Shown here: in pieces, positions 28,799-37,670 of the stretch
Numbering within the stretch: the stretch's first letter is position 1
How the letters are laid out: every line of letters begins with the position of its first letter
Source of the DNA: Neisseria sicca
GTDB lineage: Bacteria > Pseudomonadota > Gammaproteobacteria > Burkholderiales > Neisseriaceae
Direction: 5' to 3'
NCBI RefSeq assembly: GCF_003044565.1
Contig: NZ_POXG01000008.1
Coordinates: 62,001 to 126,000 of the forward strand
DNA length: 64,000 bases
The notes under the pieces: generated by a model
What the model was told of the DNA's origin: nothing
The model's input: only the letters and a program-made list of their open reading frames with translations
Databases searched by the model: none
Program-made: the position numbers and the translations under genes

Positions 28799-31636
28799 TT
28801 AGTCCTTCAACTTAGCCAACTGAGTTTGAACTTTCGCCATTTTGTCTTCCAACTCCGCCAAATCGGCTTTGTCTTTTTCCACCAGATGCGCGGGGGCTTT
28901 TTCGGTGTAGCCGGGTTTGGAGAGTTTGGCGTTGAGTTTGTCCAAGGCTTTTTGCAGCTTCTCGGCCTCTTTGCTCAAGCGGGCGGTTTCGGCGGCTTTG
29001 TCGATTTCGACTTTCAGCATCAGGCGCGCGCCGTTGCAGACGGCGACGGGGGCGTCTTCGCTTTCGGGCAGGGCGGCGACTTGCTGTGCTTCGGTCAGGC
29101 GGGTCATCATCGGCAGGTACTTGAGGTAGTCTGCCAAGTCGTCCGCGCTTTCGACAAACAGTGGGGCTTTCACGTTGGGCTGGATGCCCATTTCGCCGCG
29201 CAGGTTACGGACTGCGCCGATTAAATCCTGCAACACGGTCATTTGCTCGAAGGTCGTCTGAACGATTTGTTCGCGGTCGGCTTCAGGGAAGCGGGCGAGC
29301 ATGATGCTGTCGGCGGTTTTGGCGTCGCACATGGGGGCAACGGTTTGCCACAGTTCTTCGGTGATGAAGGGGATAATCGGATGCAGTAGGCGCAGGGCGG
29401 CTTCGAGTACGCGCAATAAGGTATGGCGTGTGGCGCGCTGGCGGCTGGCGCAGCCGGTTTGAAGCTGCACTTTGGCAAGTTCCAAATACCAGTCGCAATA
29501 GTCGTTCCATACGAAGCTGTACAGGGTTTCCGCCGCCAAATCAAAGCGGTAGGTTTCGTAGGCTTGCGTTACTTGCTCGATGGTCTGATTCAGACGACCT
29601 ATGATCCACATATCGGGGAAGGAGTAGCCGCGCGGTTCGGTGGCGGTTACGCCGTAGCCGCAGTCTTGGTTTTCGGTGTTCATCAAGACGAAGTTGGTGG
29701 CGTTCCAGATTTTGTTGCAGAAGTTGCGATAGCCTTCGGCGCGTTTGAAGTCGAAGTTGACCGAACGCCCCAAGCTGGCGTAGCTTGCCATGGTAAAGCG
29801 CAATGCGTCCGCGCCCATGCTGGGGATGCCTTCTGGGAAGAGTTTTTTCGTGGCTTCTTCCACTTTCGGCGCGGTTTCGGGTTTGCGCAGACCGGTCGTG
29901 CGTTTCACCAGCAGCTTGTCCAAGTCGATGCCGTCAATCAAATCGACGGGGTCGATGACGTTGCCTTCTGATTTGGACATTTTTTTGCCTTCGTGGTCGC
30001 GCACGATACCGTGGATGTACACGTCTTTAAACGGTACTTTGCCGGTGAAGTGGGTGGTCATCATAATCATGCGCGCCACCCAGAAGAAGATGATTTCGTA
30101 GCCGGTTACCAAGACGTTGGACGGCAGGAAGGCTTTGAGTTCATCGGTTTCAGACGGCCAGCCGAGCGTGGAAAACGGCACGAGCGCGGAGGAGAACCAT
30201 GTGTCCAATACGTCTTCTTCGCGGGTCAATCCTGTTTTGCCGGCTTGTTTTTCGGCTTCCGCCTGATTGTGGGCGACGTACACATTGCCTTCGTTGTCGT
30301 ACCATGCAGGGATTTGATGACCCCACCACAGTTGGCGCGAGATACACCAGTCTTGGATGTTGTTCATCCATTGGTTGTAGGTGTTGACCCAGTTTTCAGG
30401 GATAAAGCGTACCGCGCCGCTGTCGACGGCTTTTTTGGCTTTGTCGGCGAGGCTCAGGCCTTTGAATTCGCTGTCAGGCTCGCCGCCGTTTGGCGTAGCG
30501 GACATGGCGACAAACCATTGGCTAGTCAGCATCGGCTCAATGACCGAACCTGTACGGTCGCCTTTCGGCGTCATCAGTGTGTGCGCTTTGATTTCGACCA
30601 ACAAGCCTTGTTCCTGCAAATCGGCAACCATTTGTTTGCGTGCGGCAAAGCGGTCTAAGCCAGCGTATTTTTCAGGCAGGGCAAAGCCTGGTTGCGCTTC
30701 GCCTTTGAAGTTGAACACTTCGGCGTTTGCCAGCACTTTGGCTTCCAAATCGAACACGTTAATCAGGCGCGTGTCGTGGCGTTTGCCGACTTCGTAGTCA
30801 TTGAAGTCGTGCGCAGGCGTGATTTTCACGCAGCCGGTACCGAAGTCTTTTTCAACGTATTCGTCGGCAATCACGGGGATGGTGCGGCCGGTCAGCGGCA
30901 GGATTAGTTCTTTGCCGATCAAATGGGTATAACGTTCGTCTTCAGGATTGACGGCTACGGCCACGTCGCCCAGCAGCGTTTCGGGACGGGTGGTCGCCAC
31001 GATAACGGCTTCGGCGGGATTGTCCGCCAGCGGATAGCGGATGTGCCACATAGAGCCTTGTTCTTCCACACTTTCCACTTCCAAATCCGATACTGCTGTA
31101 CCAAGCACGGGATCCCAGTTCACCAAGCGTTTGCCGCGGTAAATCAAGCCTTGCTCATACAGGCGCACAAACACTTCGGTCACGGTTTCAGCACGCACAT
31201 CGTCCATCGTGAAATACTCGCGCGTCCAGTCGGCAGAACAGCCCACGCGTCGCATTTGTTGGGTAATTGTGCCGCCAGAAACTTCTTTCCATTCCCACAC
31301 TTTTTCCAAGAATTTTTCACGACCCCAATCATGACGGGACACGTTTTGCGCGGCAAGCTGACGCTCAACCACGATTTGCGTGGCGATACCCGCGTGGTCG
31401 GTGCCGGGAATCCAGGCGGTGTTGCAGCCTTTCATGCGGTAGTAGCGGGTCAGGCTGTCCATAATGGTTTGGTTGAAGGCATGGCCCATGTGCAGCGTGC
31501 CGGTTACGTTGGGCGGCGGCAGTTGGATGGAAAAAGACGGTTTGGTCAAATCCATATCGGGCTGGAAATAACCTTGGGTTTCCCAGTTTTGATAGTGTTT
31601 GGATTCGATTTCGGCGGGATTGTATTTGTCTAACAT
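28799..31636 (-). CDS. valS: Valyl-tRNA synthetase
   Basis: This 945-residue class I synthetase has the HIGH-type motif in [15 protein letters not shown] (near residue 40), a CP1 editing insertion (about 190-360) and a KMSKS loop ([13 protein letters not shown], near 555). The C-terminal coiled coil ([20 protein letters not shown] region) is the ValRS tRNA-binding arm. The length matches E. coli ValS (951). One internal uptake word of GCCGTCTGAA type lies near 30150. Confidence 0.97.
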   Translation of the reverse strand: MLDKYNPAEIESKHYQNWETQGYFQPDMDLTKPSFSIQLPPPNVTGTLHMGHAFNQTIMDSLTRYYRMKGCNTAWIPGTDHAGIATQIVVERQLAAQNVSRHDWGREKFLEKVWEWKEVSGGTITQQMRRVGCSADWTREYFTMDDVRAETVTEVFVRLYEQGLIYRGKRLVNWDPVLGTAVSDLEVESVEEQGSMWHIRYPLADNPAEAVIVATTRPETLLGDVAVAVNPEDERYTHLIGKELILPLTGRTIPVIADEYVEKDFGTGCVKITPAHDFNDYEVGKRHDTRLINVFDLEAKVLANAEVFNFKGEAQPGFALPEKYAGLDRFAARKQMVADLQEQGLLVEIKAHTLMTPKGDRTGSVIEPMLTSQWFVAMSATPNGGEPDSEFKGLSLADKAKKAVDSGAVRFIPENWVNTYNQWMNNIQDWCISRQLWWGHQIPAWYDNEGNVYVAHNQAEAEKQAGKTGLTREEDVLDTWFSSALVPFSTLGWPSETDELKAFLPSNVLVTGYEIIFFWVARMIMMTTHFTGKVPFKDVYIHGIVRDHEGKKMSKSEGNVIDPVDLIDGIDLDKLLVKRTTGLRKPETAPKVEEATKKLFPEGIPSMGADALRFTMASYASLGRSVNFDFKRAEGYRNFCNKIWNATNFVLMNTENQDCGYGVTATEPRGYSFPDMWIIGRLNQTIEQVTQAYETYRFDLAAETLYSFVWNDYCDWYLELAKVQLQTGCASRQRATRHTLLRVLEAALRLLHPIIPFITEELWQTVAPMCDAKTADSIMLARFPEADREQIVQTTFEQMTVLQDLIGAVRNLRGEMGIQPNVKAPLFVESADDLADYLKYLPMMTRLTEAQQVAALPESEDAPVAVCNGARLMLKVEIDKAAETARLSKEAEKLQKALDKLNAKLSKPGYTEKAPAHLVEKDKADLAELEDKMAKVQTQLAKLKD

Positions 31637-31707
31637 GGTAAAAAATGCTGTCTGTAAAAGGGTTTGCGGGCAAACGTCTGTTTAAAAAATAATTGCGGAT
31701 TATAGCG

Positions 31708-31752
31708 CAAAAAGGTCGTCTGAAACGGAATATCGTTTCAGACGACCTTTTT
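31708..31752 (-). terminator. Uptake-word hairpin between the HTH gene and valS
   Basis: AAAAAGGTCGTCTGAAACG pairs with CGTTTCAGACGACCTTTTT. It lies 20 bases after the HTH stop codon, and its tract of T suits leftward termination. Confidence 0.75.
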
Positions 31753-31771
31753 GAAACAAATCGAAACGGGC

Positions 31772-32065
31772 TTATTTGCCTTTGTCGGATTTGGCTTCTT
31801 TTTTCAAGGAAGCGTACAACTCAGGGTCGCGGTTTTTCAGCAGGGAGGCAATCGCCAAATCGTCGCGGTTTACTTTTGCCAAGTCAACGCGTTCGATGTG
31901 TACCAAGCGCAGCAGCTCGCGTACAGGTTTGGGCATATTGCGACCGGATTCGTAACGTGAACCACCGGATTGGGTTACGCCGATACGGCTCCAAAAGTCC
32001 ATTTGGTTCAAACCGAGTTTTTTGCGGATATCGCGGATGTTGTCAATTTTCTCAAACGACTTCAT
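31772..32065 (-). CDS. HTH (XRE-like) DNA-binding protein
   Basis: This 97-residue protein has an N-terminal helix-turn-helix: LRKKLGLNQ-type recognition through DIRKKLGLNQMDFWSRIG and VTQSGGSRYESGRNMP (residues about 11-45). A lysine-rich tail ends KSDKGK. It belongs to a conserved neisserial XRE-like group with unknown targets. The long AT-rich leader upstream suggests its own regulated promoter. No phage or toxin partner is beside it. Confidence 0.72.
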   Translation of the reverse strand: MKSFEKIDNIRDIRKKLGLNQMDFWSRIGVTQSGGSRYESGRNMPKPVRELLRLVHIERVDLAKVNRDDLAIASLLKNRDPELYASLKKEAKSDKGK

Positions 32066-32652
32066 GAAAATTCCTTTTTCTTCTGTATTGTTTGTTGATA
32101 AGCAAGAATCTGCTTCTTCACATTGGGAAGGGGCGCAAATTAGTTTTCAGTAGCAAGGTTCCTTACAGAGGAAATCATTAATTGCGACATAAAAAACTAT
32201 CTATACTGAATTGTTAGACAGTATATTCGAAAGAAGTTTTGTAGAATTCTTCATAAATTGGCTAAATATTTCCAAGTTAAATATTTTATAGAAGAAAAAA
32301 CATTTAAAACAACAGGATAGTAATTTAGCAAGAATAATATTTTACATAAATAAACAGTCGTATCGGGAATGTTGCGTTTGACATTATTTATAATACATAA
32401 TTGTTTTGCATGAAATTGTAGAGAGAGTGCAGTGGAAATGAGCGGATATGTTTATATTTCAGTCCGATGTTTAGCCTTGAATTGGATAGTCGAGAATGGG
32501 TTTTGATAATGATTGATTTGGCTGAGGATGGTGCAGAAGCATTATTCTGCTGTTGAGTTCTGGTAGGGACAATTTAAAAAGGTCGTCTGAAAACCTTGTT
32601 TGCGTTTCAGACGACCTTTTTTGCTTTGAAAACAGGATGATGGTTTGCCCGA
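32066..32652. other. AT-rich intergenic region between map and the HTH gene
   Basis: These 587 bases are strikingly AT-rich, with no convincing ORF. They hold the uptake hairpin behind map and, at 32479-32516, a stretch resembling 20108-20148 (GGATAGT...ATGG.GTTTTGAT). A small RNA or a decayed element could be here, but I cannot support either. Confidence 0.5.
32576..32622 (-). terminator. Uptake-word hairpin after map
   Basis: AAAAAGGTCGTCTGAAAAC is matched by GTTTCAGACGACCTTTTTT 31 bases beyond the map stop codon. Confidence 0.75.
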
Positions 32653-33432
32653 TTAGGGTTTGCCGGTGGCAGGGCTGATGGTCAGGATTTCGTAGCCGGT
32701 TTCTGTCACTAAAACTTCATGTTCCCATTGGGCGGAGAGGGAGCGGTCTTTGGTCACGACCGTCCAGCCGTCGTTTAGGATGCGCAGGTGGCGTTTGCCT
32801 TGGTTGATCATCGGCTCGATGGTGAAAATCATGCCGGGCTTCAGGACGACGCCTTGTCCTTTGCGGCCGTAGTGCAGGACTTGCGGGGCTTCGTGAAAAC
32901 CGCGTCCGATACCGTGTCCGCAAAATTCTTGTACAACGGAATAGCCTGCGTTTTCGGCAACTTGTTGGCAGGCGTAGCCGATGTCGCCCAAGGTTGCGCC
33001 GGGTTTGACGGCAGCGATGCCCGCCATCATGGATTCGTGGGTGATGTCAATCAGGCGTTGGGCGATGGGGGAGACTTTGCCGACGGTAAACATACGGCTG
33101 GAGTCGCCGTGGAAGCCGTCTTTTTTGATGGTCAGGTCGATGTTGATGATGTCGCCTTCTTTGAGCGGCTTGTCGTCGGGGATGCCGTGGCAGATGACGT
33201 GATTGACGGAGGTGCAGCAGGATTTGGGGTAGGGCGGGTTGCCGTAGTGCAGGGGGGCGGGATAGCCGCCTTGTACGTTGACGTGGTAGTCGTAAACGAG
33301 TTTGTCGATTTCGTTGGTGGTTACGCCGGGTTTGACGAATTGTCCGATGTAGTCGAGGGCTTCGGCGACGAGTTTGCCCAGTTCGCGCATTTTCTCGATT
33401 TCTTCGGGGGTTTTGATGATGATTTCGTTCAT
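32653..33432 (-). CDS. map: Methionine aminopeptidase, type I
   Basis: This 259-residue metallo-exopeptidase removes the initiator methionine from nascent proteins. The five metal ligands of the pita-bread fold are visible: two aspartates in IINIDLTIKKDGFHGDSS, the histidine in CGHGIGRGFH, and glutamates in FTIEPMI and WEHEVLV. The CHGIPD histidine near residue 80 binds substrate. The length is that of E. coli Map (264). It has its own terminator and a reversed uptake pair upstream. Confidence 0.97.
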   Translation of the reverse strand: MNEIIIKTPEEIEKMRELGKLVAEALDYIGQFVKPGVTTNEIDKLVYDYHVNVQGGYPAPLHYGNPPYPKSCCTSVNHVICHGIPDDKPLKEGDIINIDLTIKKDGFHGDSSRMFTVGKVSPIAQRLIDITHESMMAGIAAVKPGATLGDIGYACQQVAENAGYSVVQEFCGHGIGRGFHEAPQVLHYGRKGQGVVLKPGMIFTIEPMINQGKRHLRILNDGWTVVTKDRSLSAQWEHEVLVTETGYEILTISPATGKP

Positions 33433-33448
33433 GTTGTTTCCTTGATGG

Positions 33449-33487
33449 TTTCAGACGACCTTAGTGCGGCACAAAGGTCGTCTGAAA
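33449..33487. repeat. Inverted uptake pair in the map leader
   Basis: TTTCAGACGACCTT and AAGGTCGTCTGAAA are separated by 12 bases, in the order opposite to a terminator pair, directly upstream of map. Confidence 0.6.
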
Positions 33488-33609
33488 GGGAAGGGGATGA
33501 GTCGGCAGCTTGCTTTTGGCACACTGCAACGAGGCGTGCGGACGTTTCGGCTTTTTTGGATTCGCGACTGATGCCGGAAGTTCAGATTAAAGCCGAACGC
33601 CAGTCCGCA

Positions 33610-34215
33610 CTAGAATAGATTGTCGATGACTTCTTTGGATTTGGAAGGAGCCTTAGGCTTCGGAGTCGGCTTAGGTGCCGGCTTGGCTGCTTCGGGTTGG
33701 CGTTGTTCGGGTTTTGCCGCAGGTTTGGATTCAGTCGGTTGTTCCGACGGAGTACGTCTGTTGCCTGTTGCGGCGGGTGTGCTGCGCGGCGTTTTTTCTT
33801 CGGTATCGGGCGTTTCGGTTACAGCGGGTTTGGCGTTTGCTTTGTTATTGGCGGGTTTATCTTCTGAGGCTTCGTCCTCAGTCGGGGTGGTGTTGCTGTT
33901 TTTGCCGTTTGATTTGTTTTTAGGCGGGATGACGGGATTGCGGGAATCGGTTTTTTCGTCGTCGTCAAGCTCGGCTTTGGCGGCAGGCTTGGTTCTGTCC
34001 TCTTCGGGAGCGCCGATGGGACGCCAGACTTCGACAGGGGTGTCTTTGGGAACGGGTTTGTTTTTAATGGCTTCGCGTTCTTGGGAGTCGTGGCTTTTGA
34101 TGGTGCTGATGACGCCGATGACCAAGGCGGCAACGGCAATGATGCAGACGCCGAAAAAGGCTCTGATTAAATGTTTGGGTTTGAGTTGAAATGAGGATTT
34201 AGGGGTTTTGGACAT
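33610..34215 (-). CDS. Membrane-anchored Pro/Lys/Ala-rich protein
   Basis: This 201-residue protein has one N-terminal helix (about 16-38, IRAFFGVCIIAVAALVIGVI) after a basic start, so it should sit in the inner membrane facing the periplasm. The rest is low complexity: KPAAK, TPSEQPTES and PKPTPKPKAPSK-type blocks, charged and proline-rich, with no globular domain. Such TonB-like linkers can span the periplasm, but no TonB C-terminal fold is present. It lies between map and dolP on the same strand. The family is unknown. Confidence 0.65.
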   Translation of the reverse strand: MSKTPKSSFQLKPKHLIRAFFGVCIIAVAALVIGVISTIKSHDSQEREAIKNKPVPKDTPVEVWRPIGAPEEDRTKPAAKAELDDDEKTDSRNPVIPPKNKSNGKNSNTTPTEDEASEDKPANNKANAKPAVTETPDTEEKTPRSTPAATGNRRTPSEQPTESKPAAKPEQRQPEAAKPAPKPTPKPKAPSKSKEVIDNLF

Positions 34216-34261
34216 GATAAATCGGTAAAAATGAAATCAATCGGGCGGATTGTATCGTAAT

Positions 34262-34297
34262 AGGTCGTCTGAAACAAAATTGGGTTTCAGACGACCT
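34262..34297 (-). terminator. Uptake-word hairpin between dolP and the anchored protein
   Basis: AGGTCGTCTGAAAC pairs with GTTTCAGACGACCT around a nine-base loop, 18 bases beyond the dolP stop codon. Confidence 0.65.
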
Positions 34298-34315
34298 CTC
34301 AGTCAAGGAACAATC

Positions 34316-34927
34316 CTATGGCTGCTGGGTGTAGTTTTGATACAGGGTAACGACTTTTTGTACGCCCACGGTGGTGCTGACGCGTTGGGTAACTTTTTCT
34401 TGTTCTTCAGGCGTCAGGATGCCCATCACATAAGTCACGTTGCCGTAGGTCACGATTTTGACGCGCGCCTGCGTGGTGGGTTTGAGGCCCAAAAGGGCGG
34501 TGCGGACTTTGGATGTGCCCCATGTGTCGTTGGTTACGTCGCCGAAGGTGCGTCCTTGGGGGGCGACGGTGATGTAGTTGTACACGCCTTCGGCGGCTTG
34601 TTCGGCGCGGGCGATTTGTTCGACGAATTGTTTTTCGCCTTCAGTGGGGACTTGTCCGAGCAGCAGCAGGTGGCGGTTGTAGCCGACGACGTTGAGTTTG
34701 GGGGTATAACCCTGCACTTGGTTGTTTTGGCGCAGGTAGGAGCGGGCAGTGGTTTCGACGCGCACTGCCATTACGTTGTCGTCGGTTTGCGCGCCTGTGG
34801 TGCGGCGGTCGACGGCGGATTTGGTGCCGACTGCCGCGCCGCCGAGGAGTACGCCGACACAGCCGCTGAGTGTCAGGCTGAGGAGGAGGGCGGTCAGAAC
34901 GGGTGCGGTATGGCGTTTGATGTTCAT
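34316..34927 (-). CDS. dolP: Dual-BON outer-membrane lipoprotein DolP
   Basis: This 203-residue lipoprotein has the lipobox LSGC (Cys23). Two BON domains follow, about 60-125 and 140-200, each with the alternating beta-alpha pattern (VVGYNRHLLLLGQV; IVTYGNVTYVMGIL). DolP binds anionic lipids and supports outer-membrane integrity; the neisserial orthologue is the antigen GNA2091. The gene order gmhA/diaA, dolP with yraN and rsmI next door matches the E. coli yra cluster, which supports orthology. Confidence 0.93.
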   Translation of the reverse strand: MNIKRHTAPVLTALLLSLTLSGCVGVLLGGAAVGTKSAVDRRTTGAQTDDNVMAVRVETTARSYLRQNNQVQGYTPKLNVVGYNRHLLLLGQVPTEGEKQFVEQIARAEQAAEGVYNYITVAPQGRTFGDVTNDTWGTSKVRTALLGLKPTTQARVKIVTYGNVTYVMGILTPEEQEKVTQRVSTTVGVQKVVTLYQNYTQQP

Positions 34928-34960
34928 ATTTTTTCCTTGATGATGGGTTCGGCGGATATG

Positions 34961-34994
34961 TTTCAGACGACCTTTAAAAAAAGGTCGTCTGAAA
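34961..34994 (-). repeat. Inverted uptake pair between gmhA/diaA and dolP
   Basis: TTTCAGACGACCTTT and AAAGGTCGTCTGAAA flank a short A tract. It could attenuate the upstream gene, whose stop codon is only five bases away. Confidence 0.65.
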
Positions 34995-34999
34995 AAGGC

Positions 35000-35593
35000 T
35001 TACATTCCTTCAAGCAACATGGAGTCGATGCAGTCGCACATGGCGTGTATCAGCAGGATATGGTTTTCCTGAATGCGGGCGGTACGCGGGTAGGGGACGT
35101 TGAGCAGTACGTCGGTGTCTTTGAGCATAGCGGCGATTTTACCGCCGTCGCGGCCGGTCATGGCGATGACGTGCATATCGCGTTCATGTGCCGCTTTGAT
35201 GGCTTCGATAACGTTGGCGGAGTTGCCGGAGGTAGAGATGCCGACCAAAACGTCGCCGTCGCGTCCGAGCGCGCGCACTTGCTTGCTGAACACATGGTCA
35301 AAACCGTAGTCGTTGCCGATGGCGGTCAGCGCGGAAGTGTCCGTCGTCAGCGCGACTGCGGCAAGTTCCATCCGCTCTTTTTCAAAGCGTCCGGTCATTT
35401 CGGCGGCGAAGTGCTGCGCGTCGGCAGCCGAACCGCCGTTGCCGCAGGCTAAAATTTTGCCGTCGTTCATCAGGCATTGCAGCATCAATTCGGCTGCTTG
35501 AGCAGTCGGCTCGACCAGCACTTTTTCGGCTTCCTGCTTGGCAAGAATGCTTTCGGCGAAATGGGCGGCAACGCGCTCTTGTAAAGTCGTCAT
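35000..35593 (-). CDS. gmhA: SIS-domain phosphoheptose isomerase / DiaA-like protein
   Basis: This 197-residue protein is a single SIS (sugar isomerase) domain. The overall sequence and gene neighbours resemble E. coli DiaA, a DnaA-binding initiation factor. Yet the heptose-isomerase residues are in place: His61 and Glu65 in HFAAEMTGR, the phosphate loop STSGNS (120-125), and a histidine at 178 (IQENH). E. coli DiaA lacks the glutamate. Neisserial orthologues are generally annotated as GmhA, which makes D-glycero-D-manno-heptose 7-phosphate for lipooligosaccharide. I favour GmhA; a DiaA role remains possible. Confidence 0.8.
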   Translation of the reverse strand: MTTLQERVAAHFAESILAKQEAEKVLVEPTAQAAELMLQCLMNDGKILACGNGGSAADAQHFAAEMTGRFEKERMELAAVALTTDTSALTAIGNDYGFDHVFSKQVRALGRDGDVLVGISTSGNSANVIEAIKAAHERDMHVIAMTGRDGGKIAAMLKDTDVLLNVPYPRTARIQENHILLIHAMCDCIDSMLLEGM

Positions 35594-35597
35594 ATCG

Positions 35598-35945
35598 TCA
35601 ACCTGTAATATTCTTTATCCATTCGGGTGGGCGGTTTCCTTCTATCAGTACCGCATCGATGCGGCACGCGGTATCCGTCATGCCGTTTTGTTGCAGATAA
35701 TACTCCGCAGACCGTTGCAGTTTCAATAACTTAGACGGCGAAATACTGTATGCGGCACCGCCGAAACCCTGATTTTTGCGGTATTTTACTTCAACAAACA
35801 GAATCATGTTACCGTTTTTGACAATCAAATCGATTTCGCCGTAAGCGCAGTGCCAGTTACGCGCCACGAGTTTGCAGCCTTGCGAAAGAAGAAACGCCAG
35901 CGCGCTATCTTCGCCCGCCGCCCCTTGTTTGTGGTTCAGACGCAT
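35598..35945 (-). CDS. yraN: YraN family protein (UPF0102)
   Basis: This 115-residue protein has an endonuclease-like alpha/beta core: the GE.LAL.FL...G..L..RNW pattern at the start, then GEIDLIVKNG and LFVEVKYRK near residues 37-56, the (E)xK signature of the restriction-endonuclease fold. The function is unproven, though nuclease activity is suspected. It ends four bases before the SIS gene, so the two are cotranscribed. It is divergent from rsmI. Confidence 0.9.
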   Translation of the reverse strand: MRLNHKQGAAGEDSALAFLLSQGCKLVARNWHCAYGEIDLIVKNGNMILFVEVKYRKNQGFGGAAYSISPSKLLKLQRSAEYYLQQNGMTDTACRIDAVLIEGNRPPEWIKNITG

Positions 35946-36000
35946 GGAAGTTTACCCCGTATAATATCGTTATATTGTTTTCAGACGACCTGATAAAGCC

Positions 36001-36888
36001 ATGTTTCAAAAACACCTTCAAAAAGCCGCCGACAGTATTGAAAAACGGACATTATACGTTGTCGCCACGCCCATCGGCAATTTGGCGGACATCACCCTGC
36101 GCGCGCTCGCCGTCCTGCAAAAAGCCGACATCATCTGTGCCGAAGATACGCGCGTTACCGCACAGCTTCTGAGTGCATACGGCATACAGGGCAAGCTCGT
36201 CAGCGTGCGCGAGCATAACGAACAGCAGATGGCGGACAAAATCATCAACCATCTTTCAGACGACCTCACCGTCGCACAAGTTTCTGACGCGGGTACGCCT
36301 GCGGTTTGCGATCCCGGTGCGAAACTCGCCCGCCGCGTGCGCGAGGCAGGGTTTAAAGTTGTCCCCGTTGTCGGCGCGAGCGCGATCATGGGCGCATTGA
36401 GCGTCGCAGGCGTTACCGAACCTAATTTCTATTTCAACGGTTTCCTGCCGCCGAAATCCGGCGAACGGCAGAAGTTGCTCGCCAAATGGGCGCAGGCTGA
36501 TTTTCCCGTTGTGATGTTTGAAACCCCGCACCGTATCGAAGCCACCCTTGCCGACATGGCGGCTCTCTTCCCCGGACGCAGCCTGACTCTCGCCCGAGAA
36601 ATCACCAAAACCTTCGAAACCTTTCTTAGCGGCTCGGTTACTGAAATTCAGGCGACCCTAAAAAATGACGGCAATCAAGCGCGCGGGGAAATGGTGCTCA
36701 TCCTCCATCCTGCGCTTCGTGAAAAACACGATACCTTGCCCGAAGCCGCGCAAAACGTTATGAAAATCCTCGCCGCCGAACTGCCCACCAAACAGGCCGC
36801 CGAACTTGCCGCCAAAATTACCGGAGAAGGCAAAAAAGCCTTGTACGACTCGGCGTTGGAGTGGAAACGGGTTTCAGACGACGTTTGA
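36001..36888 (+). CDS. rsmI: 16S rRNA 2'-O-ribose C1402 methyltransferase RsmI
   Basis: This 295-residue methyltransferase with the tetrapyrrole-methylase fold methylates the ribose of C1402 in the 30S P site. Motifs are VATPIGNLADITLRAL near residue 21, CAEDTR near 50, VSDAGTPAVCDPG near 95 and FETPHRI near 170. The ATG lies right after an uptake word (TTTCAGACGACCT at 35981). An in-frame start further upstream is not supported. The divergent pairing with yraN is conserved in many Proteobacteria. Confidence 0.95.
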   Translation: MFQKHLQKAADSIEKRTLYVVATPIGNLADITLRALAVLQKADIICAEDTRVTAQLLSAYGIQGKLVSVREHNEQQMADKIINHLSDDLTVAQVSDAGTPAVCDPGAKLARRVREAGFKVVPVVGASAIMGALSVAGVTEPNFYFNGFLPPKSGERQKLLAKWAQADFPVVMFETPHRIEATLADMAALFPGRSLTLAREITKTFETFLSGSVTEIQATLKNDGNQARGEMVLILHPALREKHDTLPEAAQNVMKILAAELPTKQAAELAAKITGEGKKALYDSALEWKRVSDDV

Positions 36889-37085
36889 GAGTAGGAGGTC
36901 GTCTGAAACAAGAGGGAAGGGCAGTTGTTGAGCCATGATTCATATTGACATCGGTCATGCGCTGAGTCACGGACTTTTGAGCAAAGAAGATTTAGATTTC
37001 TTAATTTCATTGCCCGGATGTTTGCTAACTTGCCTTGTTTTATTTTAAGCAAAATAAATAAGAAACTTTCATAAAGCTTGATGGT

Positions 37086-37116
37086 GAAGGTCGTCTGAAA
37101 CATTCAGATAACCTTC
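37086..37116. repeat. Degenerate uptake hairpin before the atp operon
   Basis: GAAGGTCGTCTGAA faces TTCAGATAACCTTC, in which ATA replaces ACG. The stem is still formed. Confidence 0.55.
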
Positions 37117-37181
37117 TTTTAAAATTAAGATGGAAATATCGACAATTCAGCCGACCAATGTCTGTAATTGTATGTAATGCG

Positions 37182-37190
37182 TGATATAAT
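37182..37190 (+). promoter_or_regulatory. Extended -10 promoter of the atp operon
   Basis: TGATATAAT gives a TGn motif and a perfect TATAAT. The -35 region (CTGTAA, 17-base spacer) is poor. Transcription would start near 37197, leaving the TTG at 37200 leaderless. Confidence 0.6.
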
Positions 37191-37316
37191 GCGAATTCTT
37201 TGCCTTACGTTAAGGTGAAGTCAGATATAGACTCACAAAGATTAACATATTGCTTGACGTACATAGGCTTCTTGATTATATTTAGCCTCGCATTACTGTC
37301 GGGATTTCCCGTTTTT

Positions 37317-37670
37317 ATGAAGCAGATTCTCATCTTACAAATTCTGGTTTTGACAGCGGTTGCGCTGATTAGCGCCGCATTTTCAGGTTTGGCAGGATTT
37401 TGGTCTGCTGTTGCAGGTGGGTTTTCCTACCTTGTCCCTTCCGCTTTCGCAGTTTTACTTTTAAAACTTTCCAAACGTAATCCTTTGTATCATGGTAAGG
37501 CTTTCATTATTGGGGAAGTTTTAAAAGTAGTGCTGTCGCTGGTGATGATGCTTGCCGTATTTATGGTTTGGCATCAGTCTTTGATATTCTTTCCGTTCTT
37601 GTTCGGATTGCTCGGTGTCAGCCATTTGGTTTTTTTAGTATCGTTGAGAGTGAAGCATTATGGCAGGTGA
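37317..37670 (+). CDS. atpI: ATP synthase assembly protein AtpI
   Basis: This 117-residue small membrane protein at the head of the atp operon is thought to help c-ring assembly or cation supply. From MKQILILQILVL it aligns with E. coli AtpI, with four hydrophobic helices and a conserved GEVLKVVLSLVMM helix. The frame is open upstream to 37200 and would add another hydrophobic segment. A strong ribosome site AAGGTGA at 37212 is followed by ATA, not ATG, so the true start is uncertain. It overlaps atpB by 11 bases. Confidence 0.75.
   Translation: MKQILILQILVLTAVALISAAFSGLAGFWSAVAGGFSYLVPSAFAVLLLKLSKRNPLYHGKAFIIGEVLKVVLSLVMMLAVFMVWHQSLIFFPFLFGLLGVSHLVFLVSLRVKHYGR

Larger units (their letters stand above)
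36889..37316. other. rsmI-atpI region with a possible small ORF
   Basis: It holds a single uptake word just after rsmI, a weak hairpin at 37086-37116, the atp promoter and a possible atpI leader. An ATG at 36935 opens only 37 codons with no recognised match, so it is not called. No RNase P signature was found. Confidence 0.5.

Noticed and set aside
36935-37048. 37-codon ATG frame after rsmI
   Set aside because: It has no good ribosome site, no recognised relative and a hydrophobic end that could be chance.
36889-37199. RNase P RNA beside rsmI
   Set aside because: This is a common neighbour in other bacteria, but the conserved GAGGAAAGTCC core is missing.
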